A stretch of 64,000 nucleotides of DNA from Clostridia bacterium (GCA_017452445.1 JAFTMH010000003.1:62001-126000); one strand, 5' to 3'. Shown: positions 23,063-30,828, counted from the first letter of the stretch. Translations and numbers: made by a program. Notes: generated by a model from the letters alone, not told the origin.

Positions 23063-23632
23063 TTATTTACATTTTCCTGGTTGATTTGTTGTTGAAGGTT
23101 CGTCTTTCCAGAGATTTTTGTTGATAAATGGTGTGAGTGCCATAACAAAAGCATGTGTTGTCAAGTCAATTCTTGAAAGGACATCATGTGTCAACAAACT
23201 GATGCCACCTGCCGAACTTCTCAAATCAGATTCTTGGAAGAGTTTGTCCATAACAGGGGCGAGTGATTCGTTGATGATTGTGTCAACATATTTGTTTGGC
23301 ACTGGAAAACTTTCGCTTGCACCAACACCAACTTCGCCAGCAGCATTTTGCACAACGGCAATGTTTGTGATTGCCCAAAAGCCGAGATCTTTGTTGATGC
23401 CGGATTCGACTGAAACAAAATAATCTGCTTTGATGCCATTTGCTTTTGCATATTGCACCAAGTTGTCAACTCTGTTTTTTGCACCTTGATATGTTTCTGT
23501 GCCAACAGGTTGTTCGCTTACATCTGATGAAACTTTAATTCCAACAACTTCGACATTGTCAAAATAGTTTTCAAACGCTCTTTTTGCTCCTTCAATTTTT
23601 CCTGGGTTTTTAGTTCCGATCAATACTTTCAT
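23063..23632 (-). CDS. DUF84 inosine/xanthosine triphosphatase (YjjX family)
   Basis: House-cleaning phosphatase of non-canonical purine NTPs (ITP, XTP). The Maf/HAM1-like fold is visible in MKVLIGTKNPGKIEGAKRAF, VSSDVSEQPVGTETYQGAKNR (substrate region), YFVSVESGI (metal-binding Glu) and SAGGISLLTHDVLSRIDL. The length of 189 residues is normal. AAAGGAG precedes the ATG. Upstream lies a consensus promoter and a 150-nt leader ending in a terminator hairpin, so expression is probably controlled by attenuation. No neighbour suggests a pathway. Confidence 0.88.
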   Translation of the reverse strand: MKVLIGTKNPGKIEGAKRAFENYFDNVEVVGIKVSSDVSEQPVGTETYQGAKNRVDNLVQYAKANGIKADYFVSVESGINKDLGFWAITNIAVVQNAAGEVGVGASESFPVPNKYVDTIINESLAPVMDKLFQESDLRSSAGGISLLTHDVLSRIDLTTHAFVMALTPFINKNLWKDEPSTTNQPGKCK

Positions 23633-23663
23633 TTTCTTTCTCCTTTTTCTTGTTTTTGCTGTT

Positions 23664-23730
23664 AAAAAAACTTCTTACGAATAAACAAAAAACAGCATAG
23701 TGGTTGTTTTTGTCCATTCATAAGAAGTTT
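23664..23730 (-). promoter_or_regulatory. Terminator-like hairpin in the DUF84 leader (attenuator candidate)
   Basis: AAACTTCTTATGAAT (23730-23716 on minus) pairs with ATTCGTAAGAAGTTT (23682-23668), with inner pairing of CAAAAACA and TGTTTTTTG, and a run of seven T follows. It lies between a consensus promoter and the ribosome site. About 50 nt of further leader upstream contain AATCC/GGATT and ATTCC/GGAAT complementarities that could form alternative stems. Confidence 0.6.
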
Positions 23731-23791
23731 CTAGGTTTAGAAAATTCCCGTGTTTGATTAATCCGGAATGGTTTAGGGATTACACAATATT

Positions 23792-23819
23792 ATTATATCA
23801 CAGCAGGCAAAGATGTCAA
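23792..23819 (-). promoter_or_regulatory. Promoter of the DUF84 gene
   Basis: On the minus strand TTGACA (23819-23814), 16 nt, TATAAT (23797-23792). Transcription would start about 150 nt before the coding region. Confidence 0.7.
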
Positions 23820-23851
23820 TACTTTTTTCAAAATTAAAAAAAGTTTAGATT

Positions 23852-24115
23852 TTAGTTTTGTGATTTTTGTTGTTCGTAGGCAGTTCTTACTGCAATTGCA
23901 AGTTGATCTGCACAAGAAGTTTGTTTCCAACCACAAGTGTTGCCTTTGAGTTTTTGTTCGATATAATCAACTGTTTTTCCTTCCAAAAGTGTTGAAATAG
24001 CCTTCAAGTTTCCGTTGCAGCCACCAAGAAATTTGATGTTTGTGATGATGTCGCCATCAATGTCAAAAGAAATTTCTGCTGCGCAAGTGCCTTTTGTTTT
24101 GTATTTGTATGTCAT
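23852..24115 (-). CDS. TSCPD-domain protein (TIGR03905 family)
   Basis: A small protein of 87 residues of the TIGR03905/TSCPD type, also found as the C-terminal zinc-related domain of some ribonucleotide reductases. It has YKTKGTCAAEISFDIDGD, FLGGCNGNLKAISTLLEG and the namesake TSCADQLA, with four conserved Cys. Its molecular role is unknown. The ATG overlaps the stop of the upstream gene (ATGA), so it is translationally coupled to the unknown membrane protein at 24112-25011. Confidence 0.85.
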   Translation of the reverse strand: MTYKYKTKGTCAAEISFDIDGDIITNIKFLGGCNGNLKAISTLLEGKTVDYIEQKLKGNTCGWKQTSCADQLAIAVRTAYEQQKSQN

Positions 24116-25011
24116 AGTTGTTCTCCTTGAGTTGTTGGCAAATTGTTGCCGTATGTTAAATAAAGTTCGTATAATGCAGAGTAGTATAAATCTTCAAAAT
24201 ATTCTATTTTTGTGTCAATGATAGGGCTATAGGTTATGTTTACAAATCGTGTTGTTTCGTTGTATTTTCGTAAAGCCGAACTTAAATATCTCATAAGCAA
24301 AGCATTCCAATAGCAATATATTTTGTTGTCTTTTTTTGCAGAGAGTTTGTAAACATAGTCGCAAGGTGGGCGAAACTCTATATTGCTTGGATTGTTGTTG
24401 ATGTTTTTGTCGTGTGAAAAAGTCAAAAATTTGCTTATATACAAATGAAGGTGACTTTGACATATTGAAAGGGGTGTCATTGTTTCGTTGTTGATGTAAT
24501 AATCTTGATAACGGAAAATGCTTCGATCAAGGTTTGGGGTGTTTTCTTTTGAAAAATGGAAGAAGCATTGTTGCACATATTTTGCATCATCAAAAAACAG
24601 GTTTTTGCCCAATTGGTGTTTTTCAATATCTGCAATCAATCGGTCGGTGCAAGCTGAAAGCCAATCTTGATCTGGAAGTTTTGTAATTTTTATGTTTTGT
24701 TTTTCCAAGATTTTTGCTTGCAATTCTTCTGAGCACATGTTGAAGTTGTTGTAAATGTTTCGTTTGTGACCGTGAGTGTTGTTCAACTTGTTTGCAAAAA
24801 CACACAAAGGCAAATATTCGATTTCTTGACTGTTTTGGATAAGAAAATTTTCTGCATTGTGATCCAACTCTTCCAATTTTTGTTCAGTTCTTTCTTGAAA
24901 AAATCTTTTTGATTGTCTTTGCTCCAATTTGAACAAAAATATTGAAATAGAAATGGTGATAACCAATGATATCGCTGAAAAAACAAGTTGTATAATATCA
25001 GAAACTGGCAT
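24112..25011 (-). CDS. Membrane-anchored protein of unknown function
   Basis: A 299-residue protein I do not recognise. One N-terminal transmembrane helix (IIQLVFSAISLVITISISIF) is followed by a charged helical linker (KRFFQERTEQKLEELDHNAE) and a large soluble, probably cytosolic, domain rich in Tyr, Asn and Leu. Several Cys and His are scattered without a clear motif. CAAGGAGA precedes the ATG. It is coupled by a 4-nt overlap to the TSCPD gene. Its higher Asn/Gln/Tyr content differs from the Lys/Glu/Val-rich neighbours, which could mean recent acquisition, but that is only an impression. Confidence 0.75.
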   Translation of the reverse strand: MPVSDIIQLVFSAISLVITISISIFLFKLEQRQSKRFFQERTEQKLEELDHNAENFLIQNSQEIEYLPLCVFANKLNNTHGHKRNIYNNFNMCSEELQAKILEKQNIKITKLPDQDWLSACTDRLIADIEKHQLGKNLFFDDAKYVQQCFFHFSKENTPNLDRSIFRYQDYYINNETMTPLSICQSHLHLYISKFLTFSHDKNINNNPSNIEFRPPCDYVYKLSAKKDNKIYCYWNALLMRYLSSALRKYNETTRFVNITYSPIIDTKIEYFEDLYYSALYELYLTYGNNLPTTQGEQL

Positions 25012-25066
25012 ACTTTTCTCCTTGCTTCTATTTTAATAATTGTTGCCACAGATTGTCAATTGAAAA

Positions 25067-25097
25067 CAAAAAAAAGAGAAGCAAATATGCTTCTCTC
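25067..25097 (-). terminator. Terminator of the ABC transporter operon
   Basis: AGAGAAGCA and TGCTTCTCT pair around AATA. On the minus strand a run of T follows, 20-50 nt after the permease stop. Confidence 0.85.
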
Positions 25098-25116
25098 AAA
25101 TATGATTGTTGTTTGT

Positions 25117-25905
25117 CTAAAATAAATCTCGCTTGTTTAGGATAAGTGTTGCCAAATATCCAAACAAAACACCAAATGCGGCACTTCCTGCAAGGCACAA
25201 AAGCAAATGCAAAATGCCAGCATTGAGTGGAGATGTAAGCATTGCAACAGGATAGAACAAAATCCCTACAACAAACGAACCTATGATTGACAACCAAAGT
25301 TTTTGTTTGAAAAACACAGAAACGATGATGTAGAGTGGCACAAAAATTGCCATCAATCCTATTTTGGAAAAGATGCAAGCAAACAGGTTTGCAACAGTTG
25401 CCTTGCCAAGTGAGAAAGACAAGCCACAAATTGCACCAGCGATGATTGCTCCAAGCAAATATGCGACAATCATACAAGCACCACTTATGAAACCTACAAT
25501 TGCTTTTGAAATCACATAATCCACCTTTTTTGAGTGAACAGTGAAAATGCTTTTGTTGTAACCACTGCTGTAATCGTGCGATACGAAAATTGAAATCATA
25601 ATCGCAGTAAAGATAAACACCATATTGATGTTGCACATGGTTGCCAAGTCCATAATGCCAGCACCTTTGTTTGCACCGGAAATAGATTCGACAACTTGCC
25701 AAACATTTGTAAAAGTTTTTGCTCCTTCTGCTTCGTTTGCACCAACCATTGTCAAAACCAAGGCTGGGATAAGAGCAGACACCATCACCATTATATAAAA
25801 CAGTGGGGTGCGAAACAGTCTGTAAAAGTCAACCTTGAGCATAGATTTGATTCGTTGCACAAACGAAGGGTGGTCAAATTGAAGTTTTGTTGAATTTGTT
25901 ATCAT
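25117..25905 (-). CDS. ABC-2 type transporter permease
   Basis: A 262-residue integral membrane subunit with six predicted helices. It opens with a cytosolic segment and MLKVDFYRLFRTPLFYIMVMV, typical of the BcrB/lantibiotic-immunity-type permeases, then FVSHDYSSGYNKSIFTVHSKKVDY between helices 2 and 3. It overlaps the ATPase gene by 4 nt and pairs with it as a heterodimeric half-transporter set. Substrate unknown; related systems export antimicrobial peptides or confer resistance. Confidence 0.85.
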   Translation of the reverse strand: MITNSTKLQFDHPSFVQRIKSMLKVDFYRLFRTPLFYIMVMVSALIPALVLTMVGANEAEGAKTFTNVWQVVESISGANKGAGIMDLATMCNINMVFIFTAIMISIFVSHDYSSGYNKSIFTVHSKKVDYVISKAIVGFISGACMIVAYLLGAIIAGAICGLSFSLGKATVANLFACIFSKIGLMAIFVPLYIIVSVFFKQKLWLSIIGSFVVGILFYPVAMLTSPLNAGILHLLLCLAGSAAFGVLFGYLATLILNKRDLF

Positions 25906-26813
25906 TTTTTACCTCCCTTGCTTTGATTTCTCATAAGATCAAGGTAATATTCTTCCAAACCGATCTTGTTTTTCTTTATTTCGTTGACAAGCAAACCGTT
26001 TTTGTATAAAAACTCAACGATTGTTTCAGGATTTTCTTCATCATAAACCTGAATCTTGTCATCAACGAGTTCTACTTTTTTGTATTGTTTTTTTAGTAAA
26101 GACAATGCTTTTTTGTTGTCAGCACAGTTTACAACAACAAAGTTTCTGCAACGGTTTTCCATTTCCTCTGCTGTGATTTCTTGGATCATTTTTCCACCAC
26201 GGATAATGCCATAGTGGGTGGCGATTTTTTCAAGTTCGCCCAAAATGTGGCTGGAAATCAAAACGGTTGCTGAATAGTTTTTGGTGATGTCCACAAGGAT
26301 TTCTCTCATAATTCTCATTCCGTCTGCATCAAGCCCGTTGATTGGTTCGTCCAAGATGAGAAGTGCTGGGTCACCAAGCAAAGACATTGCAATGCCAATT
26401 CGTTGCTTCATTCCGAGTGAAAGATTTTTGAACTTGTTGTTTGCCGAACCTTCCATTCTTACGATTTTGAGCACTCTTCTGATTTCTTCTTCGGGATTTG
26501 CAAGATTGAGATTGAGTGCTTGCATCATCAAGTTGTGCCATACGGAGCAACTTGGAAAACATCCCGGATTTTCAATCAAAGCACCAATTTTGCTTCGCAC
26601 TCCAGCATCAGTGTAATCTTTGCCAAACAGTTTGATTTCGCCACCACTTGGCACAAGCAAACCACAAATAAGTTTTTCTGTGGTTGATTTTCCACTTCCG
26701 TTTTCGCCAATAAAGCCATAAATTGCCCCAACGGGCACAGTCATATCAAGTCCGTCAACGGCAAACATACCACGAAAGGACTTTTTTAGACCTCTTATTT
26801 CAATAGCATTCAT
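25902..26813 (-). CDS. ABC transporter ATP-binding protein (BcrA type)
   Basis: A 303-residue nucleotide-binding subunit. Walker A is GENGSGKSTTEKLICGL and the signature is LSLGMKQRIGIA, in which the usual LSGGQ reads LSLGM, common in BcrA-like proteins. Walker B is LLILDEPINGLD, followed by the switch His in VLISSHIL. A C-terminal extension of about 85 residues follows. GGAG precedes the ATG. The order coiled-coil protein, ATPase, permease forms one operon divergent from a TetR regulator with shared operator-like sites. Confidence 0.9.
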   Translation of the reverse strand: MNAIEIRGLKKSFRGMFAVDGLDMTVPVGAIYGFIGENGSGKSTTEKLICGLLVPSGGEIKLFGKDYTDAGVRSKIGALIENPGCFPSCSVWHNLMMQALNLNLANPEEEIRRVLKIVRMEGSANNKFKNLSLGMKQRIGIAMSLLGDPALLILDEPINGLDADGMRIMREILVDITKNYSATVLISSHILGELEKIATHYGIIRGGKMIQEITAEEMENRCRNFVVVNCADNKKALSLLKKQYKKVELVDDKIQVYDEENPETIVEFLYKNGLLVNEIKKNKIGLEEYYLDLMRNQSKGGKK

Positions 26814-26831
26814 TTTCTACTCCAAATTTGA

Positions 26832-27158
26832 TTATTTTTTCTTTTTTGGCACTTTGGCAGCCTCATATCTTTCGTTTGCTGCTTTGATTCTTTCGTTTGC
26901 TTCTTCAATTTGTTTTTGTTGCTCTTCTCTCATTTTTGCTGTTCTTTCTGCAGGAGACATTTTTGCATCTTCCCAAGATTGTTTGCCCATTGCTTTTGCT
27001 TTTTTCAAAGAATTTTCAAATCTGTTTTCTTCAAAAGTTGCTTTTGCTTCTGCTTTTGCTGCCTTAAGGTTTGCTTTGTCAACTTCGTGTTGAGCCTTTG
27101 CGTTTTCAGCCATATCCTTAAATGCCTTTTTCATAAAATTTTCTTTCTTTTCTGCCAT
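26832..27158 (-). CDS. Small coiled-coil protein of the ABC operon
   Basis: A 108-residue, very charged, Ala/Lys/Glu-rich protein predicted to be a continuous helix (KAQHEVDKANLKAAKAEAKA, then EEQQKQIEEANERIKAANER). It ends KVPKKKK. It has no membrane segment and I know of no characterised family. AAAGGGGG precedes the ATG. As the first gene of the TetR-controlled exporter operon it may act as an accessory or substrate-related factor; that is inference from position only. Confidence 0.75.
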   Translation of the reverse strand: MAEKKENFMKKAFKDMAENAKAQHEVDKANLKAAKAEAKATFEENRFENSLKKAKAMGKQSWEDAKMSPAERTAKMREEQQKQIEEANERIKAANERYEAAKVPKKKK

Positions 27159-27194
27159 AAAAAATTCCCCCTTTTTTCTTTTTTAGCCAATTAT

Positions 27195-27208
27195 TATTCC
27201 AACAGTTG
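27195..27208 (+). promoter_or_regulatory. Operator-like half of the TetR/ABC divergent region
   Basis: TATTCCAACAGTTG. The same sequence with one difference occurs in opposite orientation at 27299-27286, 91 nt away on centre, next to the tetR start. Confidence 0.55.
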
Positions 27209-27285
27209 ACTAATTATTAATATTTTACTACAATAAAAACGATTATACAATTTGTTGAAAATGTTTCGTGTCAACAAAAATACAA

Positions 27286-27299
27286 CAATTGTTGGAATA
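27286..27299 (-). promoter_or_regulatory. Second operator-like site, opposite orientation
   Basis: On the minus strand TATTCCAACAATTG. It overlaps the perfect palindrome CAACAATTGTTG (27283-27294), as expected for a dimeric TetR-family repressor, 17 nt before the tetR ATG. Confidence 0.6.
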
Positions 27300-27315
27300 T
27301 TATTGAGGTGAAAAA

Positions 27316-27864
27316 ATGAATGTAAAAAACAACAAAAGATACAAAACGAGCAGTGAAAAAATCGAAACAGCATTTTTGGCTTTGATGGAAAGAAATGGTT
27401 ATGAAAATGTTTCAATCAGCGACATTTGTCAGTGTGCAGGGGTAAATCGAAGCACATTTTATGCTCATTATGATGATATAAATGACTTGGTTATCAAAAT
27501 TGAAGGCAAGTTTGCTCACAGTATGGCGATAATATTTGACTTTGGTTGCAAACAAGATCACAACACATTTGTTTCGATGTTTGAATTTGTAAAGAAAAAT
27601 AAACACTTCTACAAAGCATTTTTAAGCATACCGTATGCTACATTGGCAGAAAAAAACATAAAAAATCAAATCTTGTCCAATATGCAACAAAAGGTTAAGG
27701 GGGCGTTTTCAAGTGAAATCGAACTTTATTATCGTGCAAGTTTCTTTGGTGCAGGCATAAAAGAAATGGCAAGATTGTGGTTGGAAAGAGGTTGCAAAGA
27801 AACTCCAGAGCAAATGGCACAACTTCTCAAACAAGAATACGGCACAAGAGATGTTGTGATATAA
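27316..27864 (+). CDS. TetR-family transcriptional regulator
   Basis: A 182-residue regulator. The N-terminal helix-turn-helix reads IETAFLALMERNGYENVSIS and DICQCAGVNRSTFYAHYDDI, the standard TetR motif. The C-terminal ligand domain resembles the YxiE/TetR_C_33 type with KNKHFYKAFLS. GAGGTG precedes the ATG. It is divergent from the ABC exporter operon, and two copies of TATTCCAACARTTG flank the shared promoter region, so it most likely represses the exporter and itself. Inducer unknown. Confidence 0.9.
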   Translation: MNVKNNKRYKTSSEKIETAFLALMERNGYENVSISDICQCAGVNRSTFYAHYDDINDLVIKIEGKFAHSMAIIFDFGCKQDHNTFVSMFEFVKKNKHFYKAFLSIPYATLAEKNIKNQILSNMQQKVKGAFSSEIELYYRASFFGAGIKEMARLWLERGCKETPEQMAQLLKQEYGTRDVVI

Positions 27865-27865
27865 C

Positions 27866-27899
27866 AAAAAAAGACTAAGAAAACACTTAGTCTTTTTGT
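27866..27899 (+). terminator. Terminator after tetR
   Basis: AAAGACTAAG and CTTAGTCTTT form a 10-bp stem followed by T residues. Confidence 0.85.
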
Positions 27900-27930
27900 T
27901 TTAATAAATGGTTGAAGTTTGTGAAATAGA

Positions 27931-27963
27931 CAAAAAAAAGAGAAGCAAAACTGCTTCTCTTTA
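27931..27963 (-). terminator. Terminator of tRNA-Glu
   Basis: AAAGAGAAGC and GCTTCTCTTT pair. On the minus strand eight T follow, just past the tRNA 3' end. Confidence 0.85.
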
Positions 27964-27966
27964 TGC

Positions 27967-28041
27967 TGGTGACCCCTACGGGATTCGAACCCATGATACC
28001 GCCGTGAAAGGGCGGTGTCTTAACCGCTTGACCAAGGGGCC
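27967..28041 (-). tRNA. tRNA-Glu (anticodon UUC)
   Basis: The minus strand folds as a 75-nt tRNA with encoded CCA. The acceptor is GGCCCCT with AGGGGTC (one G-U pair), the D loop contains GGTCAAGCGGTTAAGA, and the anticodon stem CCGCC/GGCGG encloses CTTTCAC. The T arm contains GGTTCGAATCC. The anticodon TTC reads glutamate codons. It is a single-gene unit with its own promoter and terminator. Confidence 0.97.
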
Positions 28042-28067
28042 ATCACCTTGCAACTCAATGCTATTGC

Positions 28068-28097
28068 AGTATAATATATATTCGGGGTGATTGTCAA
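28068..28097 (-). promoter_or_regulatory. tRNA-Glu promoter
   Basis: On the minus strand TTGACA (28097-28092), 18 nt, TATACT (28073-28068), 26 nt before the mature 5' end. Confidence 0.75.
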
Positions 28098-28150
28098 GCA
28101 TTTTTTGTCAAAAATTATAATATTTTTTTCAAAAAACAAAATTTCTTTGT

Positions 28151-28179
28151 TTGACAATAGGGGTGTAAAGTGTTAATCT
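28151..28179 (+). promoter_or_regulatory. comF promoter with extended -10
   Basis: TTGACA (28151-28156), 17 nt, TAATCT (28174-28179) preceded by TGT as a TGn element. Confidence 0.6.
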
Positions 28180-28201
28180 AAACAAAGAAAAGGGCATTTT
28201 T

Positions 28202-28963
28202 ATGGACAAAAACAACAAATCAAAAAACAAATTTGTTGCATTTATGGCAAAGGTGAGAGATATGTTTTGCAAGGTTATGTTTCCTGAAGACATAAAGTGT
28301 ATCTTTTGTGGCACTGACATTGCAGATTTTGAAAACAAACCATATTGCGATGACTGTGAGAAAGAATTGTCTTTCAACAATGGCAACAAGTGTCTGATTT
28401 GCAGTGAGCCAATCGACAACGAAGCAAAAGTTTGTGATCGCTGTCAAAAGAATAAACGAAATTTTAAGAAAGCATTTTGTCCGTTTGTTTATGATGGTGT
28501 GGTGAGAAACTCAATCCTTGCTTACAAAGACAGCAACAGAAGATATTTGGCAAAGTCTTTTGCAAAGTTTATTGCAAAAGAGTTAACAGATGCCAAGGTG
28601 GCAATAGATGTGATTACATTTGTTCCACTTACGGACAAAAAGAAAAAGCAAAGAAGTTTCAATCAGGCCGAATTGCTAGCCAAAGAGCTGGGCAAGGTGC
28701 TTGCCGTGCCAGTTGAAGATATGTTTGTCAAAAACAAGGACAGCAAAACTCAAAAGTTTTCAAGTTACAAAGAAAGGCAACAAAATATGATTGGCACTTA
28801 CAGTGTAAAGAATCGCAAGTTTAAGAAGAAGGAAAATGTTTTGATTGTTGATGACATCATCACAACTTGTGCAACGGTCGATTATTGTGCTGGACTTATA
28901 AACAAAAAGGTTGCAAATGTTTATGTTTGTGCAATTGCCAGAAACAAACTTAAGTCAAAATAA
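28202..28963 (+). CDS. comF: ComF-family phosphoribosyltransferase-like protein
   Basis: Double-zinc-ribbon plus PRTase protein linked to DNA uptake and recombination in naturally competent bacteria. The 253-residue product has Cys pairs CIFCG, CDDCEK, CLICSEP and CDRCQ in the first 90 residues. SNRRYLAKSFAKFIAKEL, FVPLTDKKKKQRSFNQAELL and the PRPP-binding loop VLIVDDIITTCATVD follow. AAAGGG precedes the ATG. No comFA helicase neighbour is present, which is common in Clostridia and leaves the role open. Confidence 0.9.
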   Translation: MDKNNKSKNKFVAFMAKVRDMFCKVMFPEDIKCIFCGTDIADFENKPYCDDCEKELSFNNGNKCLICSEPIDNEAKVCDRCQKNKRNFKKAFCPFVYDGVVRNSILAYKDSNRRYLAKSFAKFIAKELTDAKVAIDVITFVPLTDKKKKQRSFNQAELLAKELGKVLAVPVEDMFVKNKDSKTQKFSSYKERQQNMIGTYSVKNRKFKKKENVLIVDDIITTCATVDYCAGLINKKVANVYVCAIARNKLKSK

Positions 28964-28992
28964 AAAAAAGTAAGGACAATACCTTACTTTTT
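28964..28992. terminator. Bidirectional terminator between comF and cysS
   Basis: AAAGTAAGG and CCTTACTTT pair around ACAATA with A and T runs on both sides, between convergent genes. Confidence 0.85.
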
Positions 28993-28996
28993 TGTT

Positions 28997-30352
28997 TTAC
29001 TTTTTAAGGATTTGATAACCTTCTCTTGTGTCTTTTACGACATAACCAAGGCTGTCAATTTCTTGGCGAAGGGCATCGGCTGTTGCAAAATCTTTGTTTT
29101 TCTTTGCTTGCCAACGGGCTTCTGCTTTTTCTTGAACTTCGGCAGGGATTTGATTTTCTTCTTCGAGGTTGAGTCCCAAAACTGTGTTGAACTTTTCGAG
29201 AGTAGCATAAACATTTTTGCTTCTTTCTTCTTTCAACATTTTAAGCACTGTCGCAATTGCTCTTGGCATGTTGAGATCATCATTGATGCTTTCCAAAAAT
29301 TCGGCTTCGTAAGCAGATGTGTCAACAACTGCTTCACCGTTTTTGTGTTCGCTTGCCAAGTTTTTGATGCTCTTGAGAGTGTTTTTTGCCATATCAAGCG
29401 AATCGAATGTGAAGTTTTGTTGTTTTGAATAGTGTGCCAAGAAGTAGAAGAATCTAAACACTTCGGCTTCGTAACCTTTTGCTTTCAAATCGTTGATTGT
29501 GTAAAGGTTGCCAAGGCTTTTGCTCATCTTTCCACCATCAATTTGCAAAAATTCGAGGTGCATCCAAGTGTTTACAACTTTGTGTCCGTAGTGGGAGTTG
29601 CTTTGGGCGATTTCGTTTTCGTGGTGAACAGGTTTGTGGTCAACTCCACCTGTGTGAATGTCGATATGTTCACCAAGGTACTTGTCGCCAATAACTGAAC
29701 ATTCGATATGCCAGCCAGGATATCCCATTCCCCAAGGGCTTTGCCATTGCATAATGTGTTCTTTTGGTGCTTTTACCCAAAGCACGAAATCGTAAGGTGA
29801 TCTTTTTTCATCATCAACATCTATTCTTGCACCGGCAAGTTTTTCGTTGATGTCCATACCAGAAAGTTGACCATAATCTTCAAATTTTGCAATGTCAAAA
29901 TAAATACCTTTGCTTGTTTCGTAAGCGAAACCTTTTTCAAGAAGAACTTGCACAAACTTGATCATTTCGTCAATAACACTTGTGGCAGGCACAATGTGTT
30001 CTGGAAGGTCAATGTTGAGTGCTTTTGCATCGTTCATAAAAATGTCTGTGTAAAATTTTGCAATTTCCCAAGGAGATTTGTTTTCTCTTTGGCTGGCAAC
30101 AAGCATTTTGTCTTCGCCTTCGTCAGCATCGCTTGTAAGGTGACCAACATCAGTGATGTTCATAACTCCGTTGATGTTGAAACCGTTGTATTTGAGCACT
30201 CTTCTGATGTTGTCCATAAAAAGATATGCTCTAAAATTTCCAATATGTGGATAATAATAAACTGTTGGCCCACAAGAATACATTTTCACAGTGTTGTTTT
30301 CCACTTTGATTTCTTCTTTTTGTCTTGTGAGTGAATTGTAAAATTTGATCAT
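28997..30352 (-). CDS. cysS: Cysteine--tRNA ligase
   Basis: Class Ia synthetase that charges tRNA-Cys. The 451 residues show the zinc and HIGH region MYSCGPTVYYYPHIGNFRAY, then WHIECSVIGDKYLGEHIDIH, HHENEIAQS and the KMSKSLGN loop, with an anticodon-binding domain at the C-terminus. I choose ATG 30352, preceded by GGAGG, rather than an ATG 18 nt upstream that overlaps the marR stop. It follows marR by 17 nt and probably shares its transcript. In many Firmicutes cysS sits beside mrnC; here the two are about 25 kb apart. Confidence 0.96.
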   Translation of the reverse strand: MIKFYNSLTRQKEEIKVENNTVKMYSCGPTVYYYPHIGNFRAYLFMDNIRRVLKYNGFNINGVMNITDVGHLTSDADEGEDKMLVASQRENKSPWEIAKFYTDIFMNDAKALNIDLPEHIVPATSVIDEMIKFVQVLLEKGFAYETSKGIYFDIAKFEDYGQLSGMDINEKLAGARIDVDDEKRSPYDFVLWVKAPKEHIMQWQSPWGMGYPGWHIECSVIGDKYLGEHIDIHTGGVDHKPVHHENEIAQSNSHYGHKVVNTWMHLEFLQIDGGKMSKSLGNLYTINDLKAKGYEAEVFRFFYFLAHYSKQQNFTFDSLDMAKNTLKSIKNLASEHKNGEAVVDTSAYEAEFLESINDDLNMPRAIATVLKMLKEERSKNVYATLEKFNTVLGLNLEEENQIPAEVQEKAEARWQAKKNKDFATADALRQEIDSLGYVVKDTREGYQILKK

Positions 30353-30369
30353 GATATAAATTTCCTCCA

Positions 30370-30753
30370 TTAAATCTTTTTGTTAAGATATATGGAAAGG
30401 ACTTCCAAAGAGTGCTCTACTTCGCTGTTTGCTTCACCAAAAAATTCGTCAAGGGAGAGCATAAAATTGGAAAGAAGTTCCTTTCCTTTTTCAGTCAAAT
30501 ACATCATACGACATCGTTTGTCAATTTCTCCCTGTTTTGAAACAACAAGACCTTCAAGTTCCAACTCTTTTGCCATAAGTGCGAAGTTTGATTTCTTCAA
30601 ACCAAGTTTGTCGATAATCATACTTACAGACAAATTTTCGTATTGAGAGATGAAATACAAAACCTTAATCTTGAGCAAGTTGTTTTTTGCAAGATGTTTT
30701 GTAAGGTTTTCGGTCAGTGCTTCAATTTCTAGAATTTTGTCAATGTTTTTCAT
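30370..30753 (-). CDS. MarR-family winged-helix regulator
   Basis: A 127-residue DNA-binding protein. Helix-turn-helix residues NLSVSMIIDKLGLKKSNFAL are followed by the wing LVVSKQGEIDKRCRMMYLTEKGKELL, the MarR DxRxxxLxLTxxG pattern in altered form. There is no ribosome site. A promoter with TTGCAA and TATAAT ends 8 nt before the ATG, predicting a leaderless mRNA. It is divergent from recD2 and upstream of cysS. Targets unknown; autoregulation through the shared 80-nt region is plausible. Confidence 0.85.
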   Translation of the reverse strand: MKNIDKILEIEALTENLTKHLAKNNLLKIKVLYFISQYENLSVSMIIDKLGLKKSNFALMAKELELEGLVVSKQGEIDKRCRMMYLTEKGKELLSNFMLSLDEFFGEANSEVEHSLEVLSIYLNKKI

Positions 30754-30761
30754 ACTTTTTA

Positions 30762-30790
30762 ATTATATAAAATGTAATCCTTTTTTGCAA
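30762..30790 (-). promoter_or_regulatory. marR promoter, predicted leaderless start
   Basis: On the minus strand TTGCAA (30790-30785), 17 nt, TATAAT (30767-30762), 8 nt, then ATG. Confidence 0.7.
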
Positions 30791-30799
30791 CTGTTTTGC

Positions 30800-30828
30800 T
30801 TGCATTTTACACAAAAAGTTATTAAAAT
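30800..30828 (+). promoter_or_regulatory. recD2 promoter, predicted leaderless start
   Basis: TTGCAT (30800-30805), 17 nt, TAAAAT (30823-30828), 6 nt, then the ATG at 30835. An ATG at 30829 touches the -10 box and is too close to be transcribed. Confidence 0.65.
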
